Part shown: piece after piece, positions 42,902 to 50,795 of the stretch | Layout of the letters: every line of letters begins with the position of its first letter | Position numbering within the stretch: the stretch's first letter is position 1 | Source of the DNA: Bin87 sp965208015 | GTDB lineage: Bacteria > Chloroflexota > Dehalococcoidia > Lucifugimonadales > UBA3495 | Direction: 5' to 3' | Assembly: GCA_965208015.1 (NCBI GenBank) | Contig: OZ242308.1 | Coordinates: forward strand, 1,426,001 to 1,490,000 | DNA length: 64,000 nucleotides | The notes under the pieces: model-generated | The model's input: only the letters and a program-made list of their open reading frames with translations | The model's database searches: none | Told to the model about the DNA's origin: nothing | Position numbers and translations under genes: made by a program

Positions 42902-43165
42902 ATGGTCACAGTTCTGGAGCCACGAACCCAGATCGGGCAGGGAACCGGGCATCGAAAGTGTGACGGGTGCCCCCGGTGCGAGCGGCCCGACAGTCCCACG
43001 TGCAATATCCCTCACCCGAAATTCGCCAATCGGCATCCGGTTTGCAAAGTGTGCGGACACTGCGTCCTGCGCGGTCAGCACCAGGACGATGCTTCGGACT
43101 TGGACGACCATCCCGGGTTCAGCGCCGGCGGGCCCGGGTCGGCAGGCCGGCCCAGCCTCAACTGA
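42902..43165 (+). CDS. Small Cys-rich protein with two CxxCxxC clusters
   Basis: An 87-residue protein that I do not recognise. Its core has seven Cys: KCDGCPRCERPD, a single C in SPTCNIP, and VCKVCGHCVLRG. Two CxxCxxC clusters about 28 residues apart suggest a zinc- or iron-sulfur-binding unit. The C-terminal tail is acidic then Gly/Pro-rich. The ATG at 42902 follows AAGGGAAGG. It sits 102 bp after the LigB-type gene, and 92 bp before the beta-helix start. It could be a redox partner for the dioxygenase; that is speculation. The opposite strand is also open here but has no recognisable product. Confidence 0.5.
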   Translation: MVTVLEPRTQIGQGTGHRKCDGCPRCERPDSPTCNIPHPKFANRHPVCKVCGHCVLRGQHQDDASDLDDHPGFSAGGPGSAGRPSLN

Positions 43166-43257
43166 ACCGGCCTGCGGTCGCCCCTACGCGGTCGGGTGAT
43201 GGACTTTCGTACTCCGTTAGTGTTCGACCTTTCGAGCAGGCGACCCGGTGCCTTTCT

Positions 43258-44406
43258 ATGATCGATGTCCGTGTGACCCCGGGCCGGTACACCAGCGACA
43301 CTTTTGAGCCGTCTCAATACCCGGGGCTTGAGGCCCAACCCCCGCCCGGTACCGCTATCGAAATCAGCACGAACGGCGTGTCGCTGGACCTCTCCGGCGT
43401 AGTGCTGGACGGTGAGCGTAACGGCGGGGGCGTTGGGATTTGGGTTCACGATTGCAAGGACGTCACCATCGTCAACGGGATGGTGATCGGCTTCCACTAC
43501 GGGATCCACGCCGACAAAGTGAGCAACTTGACCATACGGGGCTGCGTCGTATCGGACAACACCAATCCCCTGGATGCCGGCTGGCTGCCCGACATCCAGG
43601 CTCCGGTGGAGGAGGGGTTCGGCGGCGGCATATATCTCCGACAGGTTCGGCACAGCGTCATCGAGAACAATCAAACCGGCAATAACTTCAACGGCATTAG
43701 CCTGGTCCGATCGGTTCACAACGTAATCTCGGCGAACAACGCCTCGCACTGCGGCAATGTGGGGATTTATCTGTTGAAATCCAGCTACAACCAGATAATG
43801 GCTAACCAGGCCGAGCACTGCATCCGCTATACCGACCGCTTCTGGTGCGACACCGCGGACTCGGCGGGGATACTGCTGGAGGACGGCTCCAACCACAACC
43901 GGATTACGGGCAACAGCCTGCGCTACAGCGGGGACGGGTTCTTCATCCGCGGACACAACGGCGAACCTTCCCACGACAATTTCGTGGCCCGCAATAACGC
44001 CAGCTATTCGCCTAACAACGCATTCGAGGCGGTGTTCTGCTCGGACAACGTCTTTGAAGACAACGTAGCAAACTACTCTAACTACGGGTTCTGGCTGGGA
44101 TACTCGACCAACTCGACGGTGCGCTGCAACGAAATTCGGGCCAACCGTTTCGATGGGGTCGCCATCGAGCACGGGCAGGGCAATGTTATCGAGGACAACC
44201 TGATTGAAGGGAACCGCAACGGCATCCGGCTCTGGAGCGACCCGGCCCGGCAAACGCCGGGAAGCGCGGGGAACCCCAGGCGACGCTACGCCGTATCGGG
44301 CAATCGGATTGCAGGCTCCCGAGAGTGTGGCATCTCAGTGACAAGCGACCACGCCCTTGCTCTGAAGGCAACAGCTACGAGCGGAACGCCCGCGATTGCC
44401 GACTGA
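43258..44406 (+). CDS. Right-handed parallel beta-helix (NosD/PbH1-repeat) protein
   Basis: A 382-residue protein made of about ten PbH1 rungs, such as NLTIRGCVVSDNT, NVISANNASHCGNVGIYLL, NRITGNSLRYSGDGFFI and NVIEDNLIEGNRNGIRLW. It resembles NosD-like or carbohydrate-binding/lyase beta-helices. No signal peptide is visible. The ATG at 43258 has no clear ribosome-binding site, so the start is uncertain. It ends 22 bp before the GMC gene. Polysaccharide or metal interaction is possible but not shown. Confidence 0.75.
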   Translation: MIDVRVTPGRYTSDTFEPSQYPGLEAQPPPGTAIEISTNGVSLDLSGVVLDGERNGGGVGIWVHDCKDVTIVNGMVIGFHYGIHADKVSNLTIRGCVVSDNTNPLDAGWLPDIQAPVEEGFGGGIYLRQVRHSVIENNQTGNNFNGISLVRSVHNVISANNASHCGNVGIYLLKSSYNQIMANQAEHCIRYTDRFWCDTADSAGILLEDGSNHNRITGNSLRYSGDGFFIRGHNGEPSHDNFVARNNASYSPNNAFEAVFCSDNVFEDNVANYSNYGFWLGYSTNSTVRCNEIRANRFDGVAIEHGQGNVIEDNLIEGNRNGIRLWSDPARQTPGSAGNPRRRYAVSGNRIAGSRECGISVTSDHALALKATATSGTPAIAD

Positions 44407-44427
44407 CGATCCCCTTTGAGAGAAACC

Positions 44428-46047
44428 ATGAAATACGAAGTCGTGATTGTTGGAGCCGGCTCCGCCGGTTCGGTGCTGGCCGCACGGCTATCTGAAGACC
44501 CGGGGCGCTCGGTGCTGCTGTTGGAAGCGGGGCCTGATTATCCGGACTTCGAACTGCTGCCCGACGAGTTGAAGTACGGCTTCGCCGCCGCTCCGGTTCC
44601 GCCGGCGGCACGGACTGCCGCCGGCCATCCGACATGGTTGACCACCGACCCGCACAACTGGCAGTTCACGGCAACCGCGACCGACCTCGCGCCGCCCATG
44701 CTGGTACCCCGAGGCCGGGTTACCGGCGGCTCCAGCGCCATCAACTCCTCGGCCTTCTACCGCGGTGTGCCGGAGGATTTCGACGCCTGGGCCTCCCGAG
44801 GCAACGACGAGTGGAGTTACGAAAGGGTCCTGCCGTTCTTCCGCAAGTCGGAAACGGACGTGGACCAACGCGGAGACTACCACGGCGCCGACGGGCCAAT
44901 CTTCGTCCACCATTCGAATCCCGATGCTTGGGATGACGCGCAGAGGGCGTTCTTCGACGCCTGCCGGGCCAGTGGCTACGATCAGGCCGAAGACCACAAC
45001 CATCCTGACTCCAACGGAGTCGGGCCGGGCATCACCAACAACCACAACGGCGTGCGGTTCAGCACCGCCCTGGGCTACCTGGACCTGGCCCGCCACCGGC
45101 TCAACCTGACGGTGCGGCCCAATTGCCAGGCGCACCGTATCCTTTTTCAAGGCAACCGCGCTAGCGGTTTGCTGGTGGAGAGCGGCGGCGAGACGTTTAC
45201 CGTTGAAGCCGAGGAAATCATCCTCAGCGCCGGCGCGGTGGGTTCGCCCCACCTGTTGCTGCTCTCTGGAGTGGGCCCGGCTGCGCAGCTGGCGAGTCTG
45301 GGAATACCGGTGGTGCGAGACGTTCCGGGAGTGGGGCAGAACCTGAAAGACCACCCCAAGGTGTACGTCACCTGGGAAGTGGGTGCTGGATTTGAAGCCG
45401 TCGCCAACCGCGGAGCTGGCGGGGCAGCGCTGCGACTGACCGCTCCAAACTCACATTTGCGGAACGATCTGGGGATCAGCCTTTCCGGGCCGGCAGTGCC
45501 CCGTATCAGGGGAGTCTCACCCACGGCAGCGGCGCAGGGGTCACGTTCCTGGCAAGACGGCTCGGGCCGACACTTCGAGATGATGGTTGCTTTGCTTTTG
45601 CCGGAGAGCCAGGGGGAGCTGACACTATCCTCGCCCAACCATCGGGTGCAGCCGGCTATGCGCTACAACTACCTGGCTGAGCCTTTTGACCGGGAGCGAC
45701 TGAGGGCAGGAGTCCGCCTGGCCCTGGAGTTGGCGGAACGACCCGAACTTGCTCCGCTGCTGCCGAGACGCATCGAACCCGAGGACGGTGACCTCGCCAG
45801 TGACGACGCCCTGGATCAGTGGCTGCTGCGGGAAGCGACGACCTACTCCCACATTTCGTGCACGTGTCGAATGGGGCCGTCCGATGATGCGTTGGCCGTG
45901 GTGGACCAGTACGGGAGAGTCCACGGCATGGAAGGGCTGCGCATCGTCGACGCCTCGATCATGCCCGATTTGGTTCGCGCACCCATCAACCCGGCGGTAA
46001 TCATGGTCGCGGAACGGGTGGCGGACTTCATCAAGGCTGGCAAGTGA
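44428..46047 (+). CDS. GMC oxidoreductase 2
   Basis: A 539-residue FAD-dependent GMC oxidoreductase, paralogous to the protein at 34884-36434. VIVGAGSAGSVLAARLSED is the FAD motif, GGSSAINSSAFYRG the GMC signature, and TTYSHISCTCRMGP the active-site region with DASIMPDLVRAP near the end. ATG at 44428 chosen; a TTG four codons earlier exists. A proline/alanine-rich insertion near residue 55 distinguishes it from paralogue 1. Likely cotranscribed with the beta-helix gene and the SDR. Confidence 0.9.
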   Translation: MKYEVVIVGAGSAGSVLAARLSEDPGRSVLLLEAGPDYPDFELLPDELKYGFAAAPVPPAARTAAGHPTWLTTDPHNWQFTATATDLAPPMLVPRGRVTGGSSAINSSAFYRGVPEDFDAWASRGNDEWSYERVLPFFRKSETDVDQRGDYHGADGPIFVHHSNPDAWDDAQRAFFDACRASGYDQAEDHNHPDSNGVGPGITNNHNGVRFSTALGYLDLARHRLNLTVRPNCQAHRILFQGNRASGLLVESGGETFTVEAEEIILSAGAVGSPHLLLLSGVGPAAQLASLGIPVVRDVPGVGQNLKDHPKVYVTWEVGAGFEAVANRGAGGAALRLTAPNSHLRNDLGISLSGPAVPRIRGVSPTAAAQGSRSWQDGSGRHFEMMVALLLPESQGELTLSSPNHRVQPAMRYNYLAEPFDRERLRAGVRLALELAERPELAPLLPRRIEPEDGDLASDDALDQWLLREATTYSHISCTCRMGPSDDALAVVDQYGRVHGMEGLRIVDASIMPDLVRAPINPAVIMVAERVADFIKAGK

Positions 46048-46140
46048 TCTGGCGCGGGGCGCGCGACTTGCGATAGCAGGACTGGCGATATATGCTCGCC
46101 GCGATTTTGGCTTACGTGGTTGAGTGACAGGCGGGATGAA

Positions 46141-46923
46141 ATGAGGCTTGACGGCAAAGTAGCGATTGTGACGGGCGGCAGCCGCGGGATCGGGCGCGCC
46201 ATCTGCCTCGGATTGGGAGAGGCCGGTGCGTCGGTGGTGGTGGCGTCGAGGACTGAGGAAGACCGGTCCGCCGGCACCGAGTACGAGAAGTACGGGTCGG
46301 GTGACATACGCGATACAGCGGCGCAGATCACCGCGCGCGGAGGCTCGGCGCTGGCGGTCCGCTGCGACGTGGCCCGGGTCGAGGACATTCAAAATCTGGT
46401 CAATGCCACGCTGGATCACTTCGGACGCATCGACGCTCTCGTGTGCAACGCGGGCATGGACTGCGAATCTCCGGTGGTCGACCTGGACATTGATCTGCTG
46501 GACCAGTGCCTTGCGGTCAACGTGCGCGGCCCGTTGCTCCTCTGCAAGTATGCGCTGCCTCCCATGATCGCCCGCGGCGAGGGCGGCTCCATCTACTGCG
46601 TCACCTCAGGCTCGGCAAGGAACTACCGCGAGGGCCGGGTAGTCTACTCCATGAGCAAGGCCGCGCTGGAGCGGATGTTTTTCAGCCTGGCCGAAGAGGT
46701 CAGACCGCACAACATCGCGGTCAATGTCTTCGAGCCCGGCCGGGTAGACACTTGGATGAACCGGCGCGGGGACTGGCCGGGAACGGCCCACATACCCATG
46801 GTTCAGCCCGAAGCCCTGGCGCCGCCTGGTGTATGGCTTGCGGGGCAGACGGCGGAAACTCTGACGGGCGAGTTGGTATCGCGGGCCGAATTTGGAGTGA
46901 CCTGGGGGCCGCAGGCTGAATAG
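46141..46923 (+). CDS. Short-chain dehydrogenase/reductase, classical
   Basis: A 260-residue classical SDR. TGGSRGIGRAI is the nucleotide-binding motif, VCNAGMD the NAG motif, CVTSGSAR holds the catalytic Ser and VYSMSKAALERM the catalytic Tyr and Lys. The residue set is complete, unlike the atypical SDR at 16049. The ATG at 46141 is preferred to the in-frame TTG at 46120. Follows the GMC gene by 93 bp. Hydroxyl oxidation of the GMC product is a reasonable guess. Confidence 0.87.
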   Translation: MRLDGKVAIVTGGSRGIGRAICLGLGEAGASVVVASRTEEDRSAGTEYEKYGSGDIRDTAAQITARGGSALAVRCDVARVEDIQNLVNATLDHFGRIDALVCNAGMDCESPVVDLDIDLLDQCLAVNVRGPLLLCKYALPPMIARGEGGSIYCVTSGSARNYREGRVVYSMSKAALERMFFSLAEEVRPHNIAVNVFEPGRVDTWMNRRGDWPGTAHIPMVQPEALAPPGVWLAGQTAETLTGELVSRAEFGVTWGPQAE

Positions 46924-47395
46924 GCGACCTGCTCCCCTGAGGGCGCCGGTCGCGGGCGGGACGAACGAAAAAATTGCGTTCCGCGCATGAGTTGAGCACG
47001 AAACGCCTTTTTCAGGGGTCAGTTGAGGAGGAAGTGGTGGGGCTGGCGTCCGCAGAATTCGAAAGCAATCCGCGCTCATATTCAAGGATAATCGAGCGCG
47101 ACATCGCATATGTGTACCAATTCGTGTACCAAATTATTGCCGGTGGCGAACACATCGGGCCGTTCTCTACTCGCCTGCCCCCACTGTTTCGAACCTTCGT
47201 CAAGTACGTGGCAAGGATATCATGCCGCGGCGTTCAACTTTGCGCCCAGTGCCCTGATTACAGGGGATGCCTCATCAGTCCGCCACCGGCGCAACCCTTT
47301 GACCAATAGTTGACGGGGTGACCATAGCAAAGGCCCGGCTCACCACCACTAGTACTCAGTCAACGTTGGAAAGACAGGGGTAAAAACGATGGAGT
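46924..47395. other. Intergenic region with hairpin and a repeated 20-mer
   Basis: About 470 bp without a recognisable gene. It holds a hairpin (46968-47012), a stretch resembling the 3' end of the serine recombinase region at 62880, and GTGTACCAATTCGTGTACCA at 47112-47131, a 19/20 match to 62784-62803. Short open frames exist on both strands but show no homology or RBS. Confidence 0.5.
46968..47012 (+). terminator. Imperfect hairpin after the SDR gene
   Basis: AAAAAATTGCGTT-CCGCGC pairs imperfectly with GCACGAAACGCCTTTTT, with a T-run on the plus strand 45-90 bp after the SDR stop. It resembles a degenerate version of the perfect hairpin at 62849-62893. Confidence 0.5.
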
Positions 47396-48070
47396 TTGGT
47401 ACTGGCGTCTTTGGTGCCGAAGCGCCAGTTTATGCCGACGCCGGCTGCGTTGAGGCAGATCTCGTTGCGTCAGGAGCGCCAGACCATGGCTCAACGCAGT
47501 GAGACGTTGCCGGAAGAAGTCTGGCGGGAGATCACCATGGCTATGAGCAGCCAGGGGCCACGCACCTACCGTTACAGTGCCCAACGGGTGCGGGTAACTC
47601 GCCGACGCAAACCGGGCGAGGTCCTCTGGGCGATTTATCGTCAGAACCGGGATGGCAGCGAGCCCCGTTACTACCTCTCCAACGCTCCTGAAGACACGCC
47701 GTTGGAAACCTTGGCTTATGTGGGAGGCTCCCGAAGACGCATCGAAACCGAGTTCGAGACCGAGAAAAGTGACGTGGGACTGGATGAGTACTAAGTCCGC
47801 ACTTGGGCAGGCTGGCATCATCACATCGCCATGTGCCTGCTGGCCGGGGCCTTCCTGCTGACCCTGCAATAGGATTGGGGGAAAAAGATGCCCCAGATCA
47901 CCCGGCCCCAGGTGTACCGGGTGGTGCGTGAACTGATGCCAAAGGAACGGTTCGGGCCGGAAGAACTGCGGTTATGACTACTGGACGTCCGGCAGCGCAA
48001 CGAACGGGCCAGACGCTCTCACGAGAAACGCTGCGCTGCCCACTATGCCACCACCGGCATGCCTCCCTAA
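47396..48070 (+). pseudogene. IS701-family transposase relic, 5'-truncated
   Basis: The 3' half of an IS701-type DDE transposase. LAYVGGSRRRIETEFETEK contains the expected last catalytic Glu region, and VRTWAGWHHHIAMCLLAG is the family C-terminal motif. The reading frame carries three internal stops: TAA at the Y/V junction before VRTWAG, TAG after LLTLQ and TGA after GPEELRL. The N-terminal catalytic Asp residues are missing. It cannot be active. Neighbouring sequence shows no matching second end. Confidence 0.85.
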
Positions 48071-48223
48071 ATCCGTCGTTGTAATACTAGGGACCAGCGT
48101 TTCCTAATGTTGCACATCCTATTGAAACATCTTGCCTCCCCGTGATGCCGAAGTTGGGATTTTTGCCCGCCGCCGGCGGTAGTGTGTGGAATATAGGGCA
48201 AGGATGTTGAGAAATTGTCAATG

Positions 48224-49648
48224 TCAGGACAGGGGTACGTCGAAACCGAAGCGGCTGCCGGCGCCTTCCTCACTTTCCGCCCAGATGACGCCGCCGTGAG
48301 CCTCCACCAGCTGGCGGGCGATGGTCAGGCCGAGGCCTGTTCCTCCGGTTTCACGGCCGCGAGACGGATCAACCCGGTACAGGCGATCAAACACGCGGGA
48401 CAGCGCATCCGCCGGAATGCCGGAACCAGTGTCGGCCACCGTGACCCGCACCACATCGTCGTGCCGACTAGCTGATACGGTAACCGTTCCGGCGGGCGGA
48501 GTGTGGCGGATGGCGTTCTCAACCAGATTGCCCATCACCTGCTCAATCCGCACGCGGTCCAGGTCCAGCTCGGGCAGTCCAACAGGAACGTCCGACGCCA
48601 GCCGGATGGACGCGGCCTCGGCGCGAGGCCGAAAAGCGTCGGCAACGCGAGCAATCATGTCGCCGATGGACTCCGGCACCTTGGTCAGCCGCAGCTCGTG
48701 GGCCTCGGTTTGGGCCAGCAACCCAAGGTCGCCAACTAACCGGTTGAGGTACAGTGTCTGGTTGTGTACAGTGTTCAGGGTTTCGGTGTCAGGTTCCAAC
48801 AGTCCATCCTGCATGGCCTCGATGTGGCCCTGGATGTTGGCCAGCGGTGTCCGCAGTTCGTGGGCGACATCGGCAACTATCCTGCGCCGCTGCAGCTCGG
48901 AATCCTCCAGGGCATCGGCCATGGCGTTGAACGCATGGCCCAGTTCCGCGATTTCATCGTTCCCCTTCACCGCAACCCTGCTGGACAGGTCGCCACGTCC
49001 CAGGTCCCGCGCCGCTGTGGTCAAACCCCCAACGGATCTCAGGACACGGCGGGAGAGCAGCAGCACCAGGACCACACCAACCACGCAGGCGCCGAGCCCG
49101 GCCACGGTCATCGCATCGTTAACGGCCTCGGCGAGCTCGGTCAGCGCGGGCTCGGCGTCATCCGCCCCCTCCCGGCCGTCGGAGATCAGCGGAATTAGCC
49201 CTCGTTCCGGCGCGCCAACTATCACTGAACCCACCTGGACATTGTCGGACACGACCGGCGTGAAATAACGCAATGGGGGCAGAGGCAGCTCATGATCACC
49301 TCTTCGACCATGGCCCCCGCGCCAGCGCTTGGCGTTCCTGCTGTCCCCGACCACGTTTCCGGCGGCGTCCAGCGCCACGATTTCCCGCTCAACCTGATAA
49401 CTGGTCAGGTCAATGAAGTTCTGAACTCCGTCCCAGCCGCCGCTGGAACGGTAAAAATCGGCTAACCCTACAGTAACCCGGTGCGCGCGCACCCGGTCCT
49501 GCTCGGACTGGAGGTGGGCCGCTTCGTGGTGGGCCGCTAATCCGGTGTAAAGGGCGACCGCTCCAGTGGACAGGGCCAGGATGGCGGCGAAACCCAACAC
49601 CAGGCGCATCTGGAGACCGAATTTCCATCTGGGCATTGCCAAAACCAT
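48224..49648 (-). CDS. Two-component sensor histidine kinase
   Basis: A 474-residue sensor kinase. Two membrane segments (about residues 12-34 and 195-220) flank an extracytoplasmic domain; a HAMP domain follows (RRVLRSVGGLTTAARDLGRGDLS), then the H-box VADVAHELRTPLANIQ, the N-box NLVENAIRHTPP and G-boxes DTGSGIP and GTGLGLTIA. All catalytic elements look intact. ATG at 49648 (GAGGTG upstream) is chosen; another lies four codons on. Its cognate response regulator immediately upstream is broken, so the kinase is an orphan unless another regulator is used. Confidence 0.9.
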   Translation of the reverse strand: MVLAMPRWKFGLQMRLVLGFAAILALSTGAVALYTGLAAHHEAAHLQSEQDRVRAHRVTVGLADFYRSSGGWDGVQNFIDLTSYQVEREIVALDAAGNVVGDSRNAKRWRGGHGRRGDHELPLPPLRYFTPVVSDNVQVGSVIVGAPERGLIPLISDGREGADDAEPALTELAEAVNDAMTVAGLGACVVGVVLVLLLSRRVLRSVGGLTTAARDLGRGDLSSRVAVKGNDEIAELGHAFNAMADALEDSELQRRRIVADVAHELRTPLANIQGHIEAMQDGLLEPDTETLNTVHNQTLYLNRLVGDLGLLAQTEAHELRLTKVPESIGDMIARVADAFRPRAEAASIRLASDVPVGLPELDLDRVRIEQVMGNLVENAIRHTPPAGTVTVSASRHDDVVRVTVADTGSGIPADALSRVFDRLYRVDPSRGRETGGTGLGLTIARQLVEAHGGVIWAESEEGAGSRFGFDVPLS

Positions 49649-50507
49649 AACCCACCTCGTGAACGGTCGGGACGTAGCGCTGTCGCCTGGCGCACTGCTC
49701 AATTTTGGGTCTGCGGTTGGCGACAAACGTGTCAACGATGCAGTGAGGGCCGTCGAAAGTCGCAACCGAAAACCTGGTGAATGATCAGGTTTCGGGTGAA
49801 TGGCCGGCCCGGCGCCCCAGCCAACGCGGCCGCCAAACGAAGCTCGGTAGGGGTCAGCCAGAGCATAGCAATACAACGACGGCTTTGAGAGATCGTGCTG
49901 GACGCCGGTTGGTTGACAGCGCACGATGGCCCTTCGCCGCTCAATTCTTGTGCTCAATACAGAGGAACATCCCCGGCTCAGTGATCGTCGTTGGAATACT
50001 AGCCTCTCCACCATTGACCGTCCAGTTCTTGAGATCGATGGTCAACCAGCCGGAAGGAAGTAGGGACCCTTCGGAGGCATCCATCTGCCGCGCTGTCCGC
50101 CGCGGCGCCCGCCTCGCGCCGGCAGCCGGCTCACGGGGACTGAATGGCTTGAGGATGTAGTCTTGCACGTCCAGGTCCAGACCGATTGGCCGGTTCTTTT
50201 CGCCCACCCATGCGGCGGCCATGATGGTTGGCACGGTGGGCTCCCCGCGCAAAAAACGGCACGTTTCCTTGCCGTGCCGCCGCGGCAACATCAGGTCCGG
50301 CGCAATCAAACCGTGATCCAACCAGCGGTCAACTCGCCAACCGCTGATGCCTTGGCCCGCAGCAGCTAATCGGCGGCGGTCCCGCTCAGGGTACAGACTC
50401 CCGACGCGCGAAATGCCGAGGTCGTCTTCAATCACCAGGATGTCGCTGGGGACATCTCCGTCGTGGAAGCCCAGCCTGTGGCGCCGCCCTCCCCCTCTGA
50501 AGAACAT
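49640..50507 (-). pseudogene. OmpR/PhoB-type response regulator, broken into three frames
   Basis: Receiver part in one frame: DILVIEDDLGISR with the acidic pair, LIAPDLMLP with the phospho-acceptor Asp, and DYILKPFSPRE with the Lys; the Thr switch position reads MAAA. The wHTH effector continues in a second frame (LTPTELRLAAALAGAPGRPF about 49857-49756) and a third (FDGPHCIVDTFVAN to TVHEVGYGFG, ending about 49640 over the kinase start). About 100 bp of extra sequence separates the first two. At least two frameshifts plus several substitutions make it nonfunctional. It stands directly before the intact kinase as in normal regulator-kinase operons. Confidence 0.85.
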
Positions 50508-50795
50508 TTCCACCGAGACAAAACCTTCTGTCAACATTGACGAAGAGAATGACAGCTCGAGGAAAACCGGGTGTCCAGAAGCGGATGAATCCGCGAATCG
50601 CGAACCTTGGGTTCCTGTCAATCGTGATGCCTACACATCTTCTTAATGTTCGGATGGTATCAGGTTGCCAATCTCCAAAGAAATTCATCGAGCCAAACAC
50701 TGCGCCAAGGCGCCGACCTACGACGTCGAACTGCAAGGTTCATTCACTGTCTGTGTTGCCGTGGGCGGAAGCGGCCCGCGGTCTGATGTCACCCT
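50508..50795. other. Intergenic region before the RND operon
   Basis: About 290 bp. Contains the direct repeat at 50537-50602 that recurs downstream of the RND-MFP pair. A start codon at 50796 has no strong ribosome-binding site. I see no convincing promoter. Confidence 0.5.
50537..50602 (+). repeat. Degenerate direct repeat flanking the RND pair, copy 1
   Basis: Begins TTGACGAAGAGAATGACAGC and is about 80% identical over roughly 65 bp to 56029-56094 in the same orientation. The two copies bracket the RND-MFP pair. Confidence 0.55.

Noticed and set aside
46974..47309. A 111-codon frame after the SDR gene
   Set aside because: It starts within a terminator-like hairpin, has no ribosome site and its residues are the translated repeat sequence shared with 62784.
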